Assembly (NCBI GenBank): GCA_013146195.2
Contig: CM028377.1
Coordinates: forward strand, 178,786,465-178,850,464
Origin: Codonopsis lanceolata
Lineage: Eukaryota > Streptophyta > Magnoliopsida > Asterales > Campanulaceae
DNA: 64,000 bases
Reading direction: 5' to 3'
The notes beneath the pieces are model-generated. The model searched no databases, was not told the DNA's origin, and saw only the letters and a program-made list of their open reading frames with translations. How positions within the stretch are numbered: the stretch's first letter is position 1; each line of letters begins with the position of its first letter. Positions 24,205 through 36,195 of this stretch are shown in pieces. Both the position numbers and the translations under genes were made by a program.

Positions 24205-26376
24205 GCCCAGATGGATATGTTGGCCTGAGTTTTCTTCATCTGAGCTAATAAAGTATCTCCCACCGTTTTAGCCCCATTATCTATTTCTTGGTCTTTGCCA
24301 GAGTGGTCACCTTTTTCCAGGTTTGGTTGGTAGGCTCGGCCAGATCTAGTAAGGTGGCTGACATCCCCACCGACCCAAGTGGCTTTTTCAATATTGTAGG
24401 TATTTTGGCTACCGATGATAGTGTCCCAAGAGAGCATATTGCAACTAGGCTCTTTTGTGGATATGGATGGAGAGAAAGGAACGATGATATATGGTAAAGG
24501 ATATTTATTCATTTCAAACTTGGGTACACAAATTTTTTCATCATCCTCAATCATATTGATTTGAGGTAGAGAGTTATTGACTATATTTGGTTTAGGAGGA
24601 GGCTTTTCAATAACCTTATCATCTATTAGGTCGTGGATAGCATCTTTGAGTGTATAGCATTTATCGATGAGGTGACCACTACAGCGATGATATTCACAAT
24701 ACTGGGCATGATTCCAAGTCCTGGGCAGGGGGTTTAGTGGCTTATAGCCTTCCAAAGGATTTAGTACTCCCTGTGCCATTAGTCCTTGCAGTATCACAGA
24801 CTGGGGAGCTTGCACTTCATCATAATACCGGTTCATTCTGTTCTGATTCCTAAAATTTCTGTTTGGGCCATTATTCCCTCCAACTACGTTGACAGACCTG
24901 TCTAATCCATAGGACCATGGAACAGTGCTATAGTTTTGGGTAGGAAAAGTGGCTGATGCATTTCCTACCATATTGACGGCTGGTGCTGATGCGGCTGTCT
25001 TTCCTTTAGAGTATCGAAAAGAGCTGGGAGGCGTATTGACTTTTAATTGCCCTGTCTGTATATCTTCATCAATACGGGTTCCTATCTCCACTATTTCTTT
25101 CAAATTGCTATAAGGGAGATACCGCATGTGTTCCAGGTATATGGGTTTGAGATTTTTAATGAACATCATGGAAGACTCAGTCGGATCAGGCCTGTCGAAC
25201 GTCTGGGCCAATTTTCTTTTCCACCTGACTACGAATTCAACACAGGTTTCTTTTTCCCTTTGGGTGCACGACTCAAGGTCTCTTTTATTTTCAGGGCTGG
25301 TGTTGTCTTTGTACCTTTCAAGGAACCCTTCAGCTATCTGGTCCCAAGTACTCATGGTGCTACTATCTGACAACATTAGCCATTGCTTGGCAGCCCCTAT
25401 TAAGGTGAGGTGAAAATTGGAAGCCATAGCTTCAAAGCTAGCCCCCCTTGACTGCATGCCAGTGGAATATGATTTCAAATGGGATATAGGGCATCCAGTC
25501 CCATCGAATTTCTCTATGTCGAGCATTTTGAATTTTGAAGGCAATACTGCTAAAGGTTGTAATGCCCGTGCTCGCGTAGAAAATTCCTCTTTATGTAGAA
25601 GTTTGAGCATCATGCTTCCATGTCAGCCTCCATTTTGGTGGGCGGGGGAGTCGGGTTTTGGTATATGCTAGTAAGATTAGGGAAGGCTGAGTTAATTTCT
25701 GGCTGGGGTATTTGGTAAGGATTTTGGGTTGGATATGGATTTTGGGCTGGATAGGGATTTTGGGCTGGATAGGGATTTTGGATAGGTGGGTTATTGGCGG
25801 TTTCGGTTTGGCGGCCAGGATCATTAGGAGGTAAATAAGTGGTAACTTGGCCTGGCGGGTTATAGCTTCCGAGGTCCATATGCGGGCTATTTTGGAGCGG
25901 GTTGGTGATGGAAAAGGAAGGTCATTTGGATTTTGGGGAATATTGGTGCTTGGGAAAGGATATGGAGGATAGGGTGAGAAAGAGTTAATATTTGGGTAGT
26001 AGGGTTTCGGTGGAGGATTTGGATTTGGGGTAACGGTAGTATTTGGTGGGTTGGTGTTTGGCTGGGCAATTGGATTTGGAGGAACATGGGAGGTGGATGC
26101 TTCTTGAGGTACTGCAGGGGAAGAGATTCCCTAACCACTGGGTTTTGGACCTTCTATGAGACTTGCTATCTGACTTAGCAAGCGATCATTTCGTGCATCT
26201 AGATTTTGGTCTAGCCACTGTTGCATAGCCGGAGTTGGAGCGTACCCTGGAGCCCCTGTATCTGTACCCATAGCGGACTGCTCACTTTCTGCTGCCATAC
26301 TGTTCGGATATATACCCTCTGAACTGATTCTCTTTTTCTGATCTGTTTCTGATACTTTTTGATCTGATCTCTGCAC
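24156..26376 (-). pseudogene. Gag of element C
   Basis: Gag starts at about 26376 on the minus strand. The N-terminal part includes PTPAMQQWLDQNLDARNDRL. Next is a Pro/Gln/Asn-rich spacer with four near-identical NPYPAQ-like units (25740-25810). The capsid part (25613 on) includes IEKFDGTGCPISHLKSYSTG, FHLTLIGAAKQWLMLSDSST and ERYKDNTSPENKRDLES. A zinc-binding motif (CEYHRCSGHLIDKCYTLKDA) follows near 24695-24635. The 485-codon frame from 25613 to 24156 is open, but the N-terminal and spacer parts are in different frames, so two frameshifts exist. Confidence 0.85.
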
Positions 26377-26778
26377 TTGTTTCCTGTATCAACCGGCCAG
26401 TATTATCTCTGCCTTTCCAAATTCGGGCCAGGTTTCTAAGGAAAATGGGTTTAGAGGTATCAAAAAGGTTGGCTGAAGGCTTTCTGGGTTTGGAGTACAA
26501 CATGCCTTTATTAGTATATTTTATTATTATTTTATTATTCCTACAATTGACCGGATAAGCACATGTTTTATTTTGATAGTCTCAGGACTTTTCCTAGAAC
26601 AGTGGATTCTTTCTCCAGAGTATAGGACCCTCGTATTCCACCTGCCTTTCGACTCCCCAAGATCGGACTGATCCCAGGCGAAGGGCCTATACTCTTTCCG
26701 GGATCCACCATTCAAAATGATCTAGGTCGAGCATTAGAGAATAATCAATCAACCCATGTGTATATATTTCTTTTGCTT

Positions 26779-26834
<56 letters not shown>

Positions 26835-27708
26835 TATTATTATTATTTTTTTTGACTTGCGCATTTTTTCATCATTTTTTTTTATTTCATCTTCTTTTTT
26901 TTCTGTCATCTTTTTTTTCGATCTTTCTTCTTTTTTTTTTCAGCAGTTGATTAACGATTCAGAAATACAAAAACCAGTCGGTCTTTGAAGTGTCCTAAAA
27001 ATCTATATGCATTCTAACGATGGCTTATGCAGAGGGTAGGCTGGTCATGGTGTAGGGTAGTAATTCAGAATATATTTACATGCGTGCGCGTGTGTGCGGC
27101 ATCTAAAAAAGTAAAATCTCTTTTTTTAAGATATAAAACAGAAAATAAAAAGATATGGCTTATCTTGTTGTTATTTGTGGATTTTCTCGGCTTTTTTAGT
27201 TTGAGCGCGAGCAAGCAAGCAATCACATCAAGAAATAGAAAGAAAAACGGGGAATCTATCTATTCCTATTAATTACAAATTGGTCCTAATCCCCAAAATA
27301 AATGGCAGAATAAATGAAAATATGTACAAATTTTGCGTGAATAAAATAAACAGAACGGAATAATAATATAGAGCCGAAAATAAGGCAATAATAAAATAAA
27401 GCCCCGGCCCTTTTTGTTGTGCTGCCCGGAAATTTATTGCATATATTTTTTTTTATTTTGATTTTTTTTGAAAAATATATATTTTTAAATATACATATAA
27501 CAGTTACCGGAACGAGACTACTGCAAAATGGAGGATCATATCCACAAATATAGACACGGATGTATAGGAATACAATATTCAAATGTAGAAAAATATAACA
27601 AGCATACTTTAGCCAGAAACAAAGAAAAACAAAACAAAAGTTTTTTTTAAGAGTCTAGCCCTCAATTTTTATTTAAAATTAAAACGATCTCCCTAGCAGA
27701 GTCGCAAC
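26377..27708 (-). other. 5' leader of element C with PBS and AT microsatellite
   Basis: No gene is recognised. The PBS at 27690-27708 (minus strand GTTGCGACTCTGCTAGGGA) directly adjoins the 5' LTR; it is of the GCGACTC type found in Tat elements, probably tRNA-Arg. An (AT)22 run lies at 26783-26826, followed by poly-T. The extra ORF that true Ogre elements carry before gag is not visible here. Confidence 0.6.
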
Positions 27709-29779
27709 TGTGGGTGCCCCGGGTTGCGGCCCGCGCCCCGCTCTCCCTTGGTTAGGGGAATGCGGCGTGCAGCTGCGGACATCACGCTTTCCATTCCATC
27801 CTCCCTTGTTTAGGGGAAGACGAAATTAAAAATACGGAAAGAGTGTTATCAAAAAGCGCGTTGAATACGCCTCGGTCATTTCAGTGAACTTTTTTTGGTC
27901 CGTTATGGGAGCTATGGGTTTTATGTGTCAGGTTATCCCTTTTTTAAGGGATAACAGGATACAGGAAAACATCACCCTTTCATTCACATCGTCCCTTGTG
28001 TAGGGGAATGCAGCATGCGGATGCGGACACTACGCTTTCCATTCCATCCTCCCTTGTCTAGGGGAAGACGAAATTAAAAATGCGGAAAGGGTGCTGTCAA
28101 AAAGCGCGTTGAATACGCCTCGGTCACTTCAGTGAATTTTTTTGGGTCCTTTATGGGAGCTATGGGTTTTCTGTGTCATGTTATCCCTTTTTTAGGGGAT
28201 AACAGGATACAAGAAAGCATCACCCTTTCATTCACATCATCCCTTGTGTAGGAGAAAATGGAAAGTGCAAGAAAGGATGTTGCAGGCCCCACTACAGACT
28301 TTATGAAAATTGCCTTATGGCCTATTTCGGATCACTATGAGTGCTTTGGGTTTTCAATATCAAGTTATCCCTTTTTTAGGTGATACCAAGGTATATGAAT
28401 ACATCACCTTTTCATTCTCATTCTCCCTTTTTTAGGGGAAAACGGAAAAGTGCAAGAAAGGAATGTTGCGATGCCCCACTGCGATCCAAAATGTTTTAAT
28501 AGAGTTGCCATTTTTATTTTGAGGAAGAAATAAAGAAAAATAAAAAATGAAAACCAGAGATTACAAAAACGGGTTCGGAGGCTAAGTTTCGAGTTGGGAT
28601 GGTGATAGGCACCCAACTCGCCCTTTCGGTCTCAAAAGCGGTTTTGGCTAATGTATGCTTTTTGTTATATTTTTCTAGCAAATATATAATGCATTAAAAG
28701 ACATGAAATAAAACAAATACATCCATATTTACATTACTTACGGACTTGCAGTCGTCTCCTTCCAATAATTACAAATACATTTAAAAATATTTGGCCATAA
28801 TAATGGCTCTTTTTAATGCTATTTTCTAAAATAATCCGGGCAACACAACGGCTTATATTTGTACATTGGGTCCGATGGAAAATAGTTTTTTATAAATAAA
28901 CGCCCTTAAAGGCTCACGTTTTAGAGCGTGTTGTGCTCGCTCTGTCCTTCTCGGGAGAGGGAGTCTTTTTTTTTGCTTTACTGTTGCTACTGCGGTTGCT
29001 GCGGTTCAGGCAGAGTAACTGCTTCCGAAAGTTGCTTTTGGGACCCGTAAAACGGGTGGAGCAACTGCTTGCTTTTTTTTTTGCTACTGCGTGCTTGCTG
29101 TTGGCGGAAATCGGGCAGAACAAGGACTTGTTTCTAGCTGATTTGGCCTTTTTACTCGGGCAGAGCAACGTCTCTTTCTGAGGTTTTTGGACCGAGGAAA
29201 TAGGGTGGATACCTAACTGGGGGGCTAGGGATCACTTTGACCGATTGGATTTGCTTTTGGAGGAGTTTTGGCATGGATTCGAGGCTTTATAGGAGAGGGG
29301 AACTCACTATCGCTCATGATCGCTCACTATCTTAATAATGTAACGAGAATGTTGAAAGCTTGGGAGTATTTTCGGTGTCCTGAAAGCAAACCCCGGGGCC
29401 TCTATTTATAGGCTGAGTGAGGGACATCGAGGGAATTACTTTTTCTCTTTTCACGCTTCATTCCCTTGTACAGAATGCCAGAATAATTGAACATGCGCGA
29501 ACTGTAGCACTCATGTAGCAAGTTGGGACTGCATTGTAGCATTTTTGGGCGCGGTATAAGGCCTTTTGGGCACCGTGCCAGGCTCTTATTTAGGCAGAGC
29601 CAACTGTTCAAATTCAGCCTCTTTTTTGACGCTTTAGTCCCTGCATTTCGCTGTTTTACGCATCCTGCTTTATCTTTTGCAATTTTAATCTCTATAACTT
29701 GACATTTGTTAAGTTTTAACGGGTCTTGATATCGCATGCCAGAGTTACATACCACTGGTATGAAATTGGGGTGTCTACA
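27709..29779 (-). repeat. 5' LTR of element C (2071 bp) with an internal 248-bp duplication
   Basis: Homologous to 13295-15096. The 269-bp length excess is mostly explained by an exact-period tandem copy: 27755-28002 and 28003-28250, both starting at GGGGAA or GGGGAATGC after CCCTTG. The unit borders coincide with a short motif (TAGGGGAA) that recurs within the LTR. Confidence 0.9.
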
Positions 29780-29784
29780 ATATG

Positions 29785-30720
29785 ATCTCAATATTTTTTT
29801 TGACTTAGTAGAAAGGTGCATTGAAGTATTCATGGACGATTTTTCAGTGTTTGGGAATTCATTTGATAATTGTTTGGAAAATCTAACATTGGTTCTTAAA
29901 AGATGTTGTGAAACCAATTTGACCCTAAATTGGGAAAAAAAACCATTTTATGGTTAAACATGGAATTTTTTTTAGGTCATATTGTGTCTAATAAAGGAAT
30001 TGAGGTAGACAAAGCGAAAATTGAAGTTATCTCAAAATTACCTCCCCCAACTACAGTCAAATGTGTTAGAAGTTTTTAGGACATGCAGGTTTTTATAGAA
30101 GATTTATAAAAGACTTTTCAAAAATCTGTAAACCTTTATGCAATCTGTTGGCAAAAGATGCATAATTTATTTTTGATCAAGAATGCTTAAATGCATTTAA
30201 TTTGTTAAAAGATCAATTAACAACATCACCTATATTGACCAGCCCTGATTGGTCTCTCCCTTTTGAGATCATGTGTGACACATCAAATTTTGAGGTTGGG
30301 GCTGTGTTAGGACAAAGAGTAGATAAGAAACCTCATGTGATACATTATGCGAGTAGGACATTAAATGATGCACAACTAAACCACACCACCATTGAAAAAG
30401 ATTTTTTATCAGCTTTGTTTGCATTATAAAAATTTTGTCCGTACTTGTTAGGAGAAAAAGTTATTATATTTTAAGACCATGCAACCTTAAAATATCTTTT
30501 GAGCAAAAAGGAGGCTAAGCCTAGGCTCATTAGATGGATGTTATTATTGCAAGAATTTGACATCACCATTAAAGATTAAAAAAAAAGGGGGGACATAAAA
30601 TGTGGTTGCTGATCATGTGTCCGGATTAGAATTTTTACCTTTACTTGAACGTCAATTTCTTGACAATAAAATCCCCATGAATGAAGACTTTCCTAACGAA
30701 CAACTTTTTGCAGTTAAAAT
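29785..30720 (+). pseudogene. C-terminal RT and RNase H of A1
   Basis: Immediately after element C the Athila frame resumes with the catalytic FMDDF near 29832, then NCLENLTLVLKRC and TLNWEK. It shifts at about 29950 and carries LGHAGFYRRFIKDFSK in another frame. RNase H (30202 on) shows LPFEIMCDTSNFEVGAVLGQ, HYASRTLNDAQLNHTTIEK and KPRLIRWMLLLQEFD. Stops at 30429 and 30472 and a poly-A insertion near 30580 confirm decay. Confidence 0.9.
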
Positions 30721-30744
30721 CATGAACCATGATATGTTGATTTC

Positions 30745-32043
30745 GTGAATTTTCATGTAGCAAATATCATAAATCATAATTTTGATTATCATCAAAGAAA
30801 GAAATTTTTGGCAGATGCTAAACATTATTTTTGGGAAGATCCATATTTATTCAAAATGTGTTCAGATTCTTTAATTAGGAGATGTGTTCCAGATCAAGAA
30901 CATCAAAGTATTCTAGCATTCCGCCATGAATACTCTTGTGGTAGACATTTTGTAGTAGTAAAACTGCTAGGAAGATTTTACAATCTGGTTTATACTGACC
31001 TTCTATTTTTAGAAATGCTGAAATATTTTGAAGACATGTGATAAGTGTCAAAGGACTGGTGGAATCAGTAAACGGAATGAGGTGCCCTTGCATTACAATC
31101 TGGTTGTTGAAATTTTTGATATTTAGGGTATTGACTTTATGGGTCCATTTCTAGTCTCAAAAGGTTGTGAATATATTTTAGTTGCAGTGGACTACGTATC
31201 CAAATGTATAGAAGCCATTGCTACCAGAACAAATGATGGTCAAATGGTTGTTAAGTTTTTATGTGATGAAATATTTAGTAGGTATGGAATACCGAAGGCT
31301 ATAATTAGTGATCAAAGAACGCATTTCACTAATCGCTTGATGAATGTGTGCCTTAGGAAACATGGTGTGACTCACAAGTTAGCTACCCCATATCATCCTT
31401 AAACTTCCGACCAAGTTGAGGTTAGTAATAGACAAATCAAGGCAGTCCTTGAAAAGACTGTTAGACCAAATAAAAAAGATTGGGAACCAAAACACAATGA
31501 TGCTCTTTGGGCATACAGAACTGCATATAAAAATCCGATATGAATGAGTCCTTATAGGATGGTGTATGGCAAAGCATGCCATCTTCTAGTGGAAATCAAA
31601 CATAAAGACTTTTGGGCTTTTAAAACTCTTAATTTTGATTTAATAATGGCTGGAGAGGAACGTCTGTTCCAGCTAAACAAGTTAGAAGAAGCATAGGCTT
31701 AATTCGTATGAGAATTCTAAAATATACAAAAAAAACCAAAAAAAAAAAGACCAAAAGATATCATGATATGGGTATCACCAAAAAGATGTTATGTCCATGT
31801 TTAAAAGTTCTTCTTTTTAATTTTAGACTAAGATTATTCCCAGGAAAACTAAAATCAAAATAGTATGGTCCTTTTATAATAGTACGAATTTATCCACATG
31901 GAGCAGTTGATGTAAGGAACCCAAACCCCAATGAGAACTTTAAGACGAATGGTCACCGTCTCAAATCTTATTTTGAACACATGTCAGTAGAGAAGACAAT
32001 CGAAGTTATTCATCTCTCTAACACTGAACCCCCAAGAGAATAG
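30745..32043 (+). pseudogene. Integrase of A1
   Basis: The HHCC domain is partly readable (HEYSCGRHFVVVK near 30930, then CDKCQRTG out of frame near 31040). The core shows GIDFMGPF (Asp), AIISDQRTHF (Asp) and QVEVSNRQIK (Glu) at 31130-31440. An in-frame stop at 31400 and a further stop near 31540 interrupt it. The tail includes SPYRMVYGKACH and ends at TAG 32041 after VIHLSNTEPPRE. The second copy at 63046-64000 (minus) is about as decayed but lacks the 31400 stop. Confidence 0.9.
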
Positions 32044-32106
32044 GTTTGAAGTTAGGTCGAGCCAAAGACATTAAACAAGTGCGCTAGGTGGGAGGCAACC
32101 CACTTT

Positions 32107-32576
32107 GATTAATTTTTAATTGCTTTCATAGACTATGCTTGGGAATGTGTTTAGAACTTATACTTGTGTTCTATTGTTAGCTACTTGTAGTTTTAACACT
32201 TGTGGCATTTGTACTCTATTTTGATGCCGGCATTTGTGTAATCCGAGCTTTGTATATCATCTATCTAGTCCTCTACGTATAGTCTTCCGCTGAGCATCTC
32301 TTTAGCACTTATTTACTTTCTTGTTCTATTAACTGCTTAGCTTGGGTTCTGAATTGTAGTGTCGCCGAAGACATGGTTTTATTGCTTAACTTTTTAATCA
32401 GGTGAAAATATTTTTAAAATACCAACCATTTAGTGTCGAGTTGTGTTACGTCAGAAATGTTGCGTCACGTCAGTTTTAAATAATTGAGTCCTTGCATGTT
32501 TCTAGTCCCCCCTATTTGGACGGTCCAACCCGCGATTCCATCTCGGGTCCGGGTCCGAGTCATCACAGTTTAATCA
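32107..32576 (+). repeat. Chromovirus LTR 3' fragment (X1) joined to A1
   Basis: This is homologous in order to the 3' end of the next block (34720-35082): a shared GTCGCCGAAGAC block, TGTTGCGTCA, GGTCCAAC, CCGAGTC and the terminal CACA. The left border with A1 is approximate. The same fragment lies next to Athila integrase at 62519-62960 in inverted orientation. Confidence 0.6.
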
Positions 32577-35082
32577 TTGATTCAATTGTGACAATGATAT
32601 TGCATTTTTTGTGCTTAGTTTTGAGATTTTCCTGGTGTGATTCGGGTGAGTTTTGAACACATTTTAAGTTTGGAATCAACCATGGATGCTTGGGTTTTGG
32701 TTAGGACTCATTTAGGACGAATTTGGAAGCATTTTGGTTCAGGAGGTTGAGCGGTCGCTTGGCGTTTTGGGCTGAGCGAGCGCGCATTTTCCAGAAGGTC
32801 ACTTGGCTGGGAGAAGGAGCAAGCAGTCGCTTGCTAGGATGGGCCAAGCGAGCACTTGGCTTGTCGGACAGCATTCTCCTGTTTCGTGATTTTGAGAATT
32901 TTGACCAATCCAACCCCATTTAAACCCTTCCTAAACACCCCCTAAACCTCCCTAATCATCTTTAAACCTATCCTAACTTGATTACCTAGTTCTAATTAAG
33001 TGTGATTAGAGTGGTTGTAATGAGGGGATTAACATCACAAAAATCTGATTTGAAGCTCCACAATAGTTGGACACTTGTCCCACTACCATTTCCACCCATT
33101 TTTCACCACAATTGCTGCATTACTGCATTAGTGCCCTCATTTAACCTCCTCTCTATCCGAAAACGGGATTTGGCTCTCCCATGGTTCCTCCATGAATTCT
33201 TGAAGGTTTGTTCATGGTTTCCTTAGTTCCTCTCTCCATTGTTGAAGCCAAGCCATAGGATTGAAGAGCTTGAAGAGTAGAACATTTCCAACTGATTAGT
33301 TTTTCCATTTGGTTTCTTGTGTGTGGATTACAAGTAAGTTACTCTTTCTTTCTTTGATTTTAGTACTCATTGATCCTAAGGAAACAAAACATATGCTTTT
33401 TGAGGTCAATTAATACACATACATGCTTTGTATGCTTTCATCTTGTGATTTGAACATGTGAAATTATTAGGAGCATGGGTATGATGATTTTATGATTATT
33501 AAAGCATGTTATTACCCTTCATCTTGTGTATCTAGGAGTGTGCGTATGTTAGAAGTAGTGCCTACATGTTTACTTGAAATGGTGTTATACGAAAGTATCC
33601 CATATATGACTTACTTGGTATGTTGGTGAATTGTTATGTGTTCTAGCCTATGATTGAATTATATGATGAAGATGAATCACATTGTTGTATTTTGGTTAGC
33701 TTATAACCTAGTTGAACTTAGTAATGAACTTATGATGGTTTAAGAAACACATAGCTTCTAATCTCTAAAATTGGGAATATGTAGTAAAGACTCAACGGAG
33801 TTGACTCTAGGGAAGATTGGAACATGTTGGACACTACTTTTAATCACTACAAAGTTTAGACATCATGTGGTCGAGTTTACTAACCTATGAGTTGGGTCTA
33901 TTTATGTGTAATTCAGGTTGTTTGTGATTATTTGATTATGAGCCATTAATTGCCTTAACATGATTAATGGTAGAGATTAATAACCTACTTGGTCGGACGA
34001 GTTCGCTCTTGTCGAATTTGATCCTTATTTGTTTATGATGAGTAAATACCTACTTGTGCATCACCATTGAGTCCAGCTGGCATTATTTGGTTTGGTTTTT
34101 ATATCAGGGTGGGACGATGCATCGCCTTCACGAATCGTGAGATTTGTGCTCACTATGGATCGTTGTACCTGGGACCTCACACACCTCCACTGTAGGCCAC
34201 AGTGAGGAAGTAGCCCCTTTGTCATATCAATACGTGTGTCACAGGCTGTTATTAGCCGACAAAGTTCAGTATATCGATGCGAAGTCACGAGCTTCATAGT
34301 CACGATATTGGGTTAACAAACTTTATTGAAGGAGCTACGTAGCGGCCGAGTTTATACCATATCCTACTTGTATGATTTATTACTCGCACTTATGTGAATA
34401 ATTTGCTAAGTGATATTTGATGTTCATGTTCCATACTTATGATAAATGATAGGCCATGATATGAACATGTATTTTTAGTAGCTTGCTAAGTCTTTATAAC
34501 TTACCTTATTTGTTTGTTTTGTTTTCCTTAGATCCGAGCCAATGAGGAGATCCTCGGTAGATTTGTTTTGTCCGAGCTAGATAGCTAGCGAGCTTGGAGG
34601 TTGTTCTTTTGAGATTGTATAGTTAGTCTTTTATTTTGGCAAGGACGATGAGAAGCAAGACATCTAGACTTGACTTGGGGATTTGATGTCGTTGTAACTC
34701 TTGATATTCTAAACTTATGAATCCTTTTGTATGCCGACTCCCATGTCGAGCTTTGTATTTATGTTATGGTTCACTACAGCTTATTCCGCTTAATACTCTT
34801 TTAAATCATTATTGTGGTTGTTGTCTCCGGCATGTTGTGACCGTTGAGGTTATCATTATACATGTATTATAATTTTAGGAGTAGTTGTTGGGTTCTGGCT
34901 GTAACGTCGCCGAAGACTTGTTTACTTTATGTTATTTTCCGGCCAAGTGTAACTGAGTTATTATTCGTATATCATGTTGCGTCATGTGAAATTTTATATT
35001 CCTACTTGTTCATGCTTGAATCGAGTATATTTGGGTGGTCCAACTAGGGTTTTCATATTGGAATCCGAGTCGAGGTGCCACA
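32577..35082 (+). repeat. Chromovirus (Tekay/Del-like) LTR, nearly complete (B1)
   Basis: It contains the hallmark block at 34080-34220 shared with the left-edge LTR, GC-rich short inverted repeats at 32745-32870 (GAGCGGTCGCTTGG..., AGTCGCTTGCT, AAGCGAGCACTTGG) and ends GGTGCCACA at 35082. It lacks a clear TG start; the X1 fragment occupies that position. No coding capacity: a 74-codon frame at 33002-33226 recurs in the other copy but is not conserved as protein. Confidence 0.7.
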
Positions 35083-35649
35083 CAAATCCTAATCGATCTC
35101 GTTCCTCTATTTTAACCAAATCATTTAACACTGCTATTGAATGAATGGAATAATGATGCGGAAATAATACATTTCATTAACATTCAAAACAAAATGACAG
35201 TGGCATTTGAACATATAACTAAACTATCGTTAAATATGGATTCAAAAATTAATCAAATTAACCAAAAAGGTAAAAGAAGTACAACTCCGTGAACAAGAGA
35301 GTAGTGAATTATCTATATTATAAAACAACTATTTAATTGATTAGAGCTATTCAAAGGTTGAGATTAAATTCTCTTAAAACATTTAACGGGTGAGATTCAC
35401 CCTCATATTCACATATGTGAATTGTTATCCATTATTAACTCCCTATTTTTTCTCTCACTATTACAAATCACTCCCTACAGTTAATTTTATGAGCAGCCAC
35501 CCATTTTTCTTCTCACTATATTTTATCTTCATATTACAAAGTTACATCTTACGATTAATCTTCTGAACAGTCACCTCTTATAAAACATCACTCTTCAACT
35601 ATCATTGGAAGCAATTTACCCCTCAATTGTAACTTTTTTTTAAATCGCA
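35083..35649. repeat. AT-rich DNA with first copy of a MITE-like repeat (R1)
   Basis: 35083-35336 holds nothing recognisable. 35337-35649 is about the same sequence as 36196-36626 (shared: GGTGAGATTCACC, CTATATTTTATCTTCA, AATCTTCT-AACAGTCACC, TTACCCCTCAAT). No gene. Confidence 0.6.
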
Positions 35650-35910
35650 CATTTTATTTAGGCATTGTCATTTCAATTGACGAAATCACATATATTGGCA
35701 CCATGCTATAGGCACGTGTATGAAGATCTAGGTTCATGTGTAGTTACTTTAAAACTCATGTGTGTGTGGCTCATAATTAAAGTATGATGAAAAAGTAAGG
35801 GTAAAGTGATAAAAGTGTTGTCCTAAAAAGAAAAAAATTCAAACAAGAAAATTATTTTGGAACAGACGAAAAAAGAAACCATGACAATAATTTTGGGACA
35901 GAGGTCGTAC
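35650..35910. mobile_element. Degenerate Stowaway-like MITE
   Basis: The body resembles the better-preserved element at 43582-43849 (shared CTCATGTGTRTGTGG, ATTAAAGTA, ACAGACGAAAA). It ends CAATAATTTTGGGACAGAGG. The left end is eroded. Confidence 0.45.
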
Positions 35911-35929
35911 TTAATTAATGTAATACGTA

Positions 35930-36105
35930 CATTGTCCGTTCCGGGCGAAGAGTCCACTATTTCATTTTGTGATGTTTCACTTAAAGAATCTACTTTCAAA
36001 AATTAAGACATAAAATGTCATTTTATTACTAATACATTACTACAAGTGTCATTTTCTTAAAAAGTTTAACTTTCCAATGAGACTCTTTGTCCGGAACAGA
36101 TGGAC
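35930..36105. mobile_element. Stowaway-type MITE (176 bp)
   Basis: Terminal inverted repeats of about 30 bp (CATTGTCCGTTCCGGGCGAA and its degenerate complement ending CCGGAACAGATGGACT) are flanked by TA dinucleotides at 35928-35929 and 36106-36107, the mariner/Stowaway target. Confidence 0.65.
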
Positions 36106-36195
36106 TAAAATTTATAAGTTATTTTAGTTTGTTGTAAACTAATATGGGTTTGATTAGTTAATTTTAAAATAATATTATATTATAAAAGCAGCTAG

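Larger units (their letters stand above)
13295..29779 (-). mobile_element. Element C: complete 16.5-kb Ogre-like (Tat) Ty3/gypsy retrotransposon nested in A1
   Basis: Two LTRs (TGTAGACACCCC...GGCACCCACA on the minus strand) enclose a PBS, gag, protease, RT, RNase H, a second RNase H and integrase on the minus strand, a long 3' region and a PPT. The 5-bp target duplication is GTATG (13290-13294) versus ATATG (29780-29784), one mismatch. RT blocks (KQKLRR, ASPKDDFPLP, YNQIKMA, YVDDM), the GHxxxxCxxLK knuckle and the size fit the Ogre branch of Tat. By eye the LTRs differ by several per cent, mostly transitions, so the insertion is old. Confidence 0.9.
9239..32106 (+). mobile_element. Element A1: Athila-like Ty3/gypsy retrotransposon, split by element C
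   Basis: The order is truncated LTR, tRNA-Asp PBS, gag, DLGAS protease, RT, RNase H and integrase, which together with the tRNA-Asp primer is diagnostic of Athila. Element C (13295-29779) sits inside RT and the reading frame resumes directly after it. The 3' boundary is approximate: after integrase a motif usual at Athila 3' ends (gcgctaggtgggaggcaacc, near 32081) is present, then the sequence changes to chromovirus LTR. No A1 3' LTR is seen. Multiple stops show it is dead. Confidence 0.85.

Noticed and set aside
25591..25879. Two long overlapping minus-strand Pro-rich frames
   Set aside because: Only one is the gag spacer of C (NPYPAQ repeats); the other is the same repeat read out of frame.
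26756..26988. Tyr/Ile/Phe-rich open frames
   Set aside because: They come from the (AT)22 microsatellite and adjacent T-runs in the leader of C.
33002..33226. 74-codon frame recurring at 61865-62089 in the inverted copy
   Set aside because: Both lie in non-coding LTR sequence. About 5% DNA difference gives many amino-acid changes, so there is no sign of protein selection.
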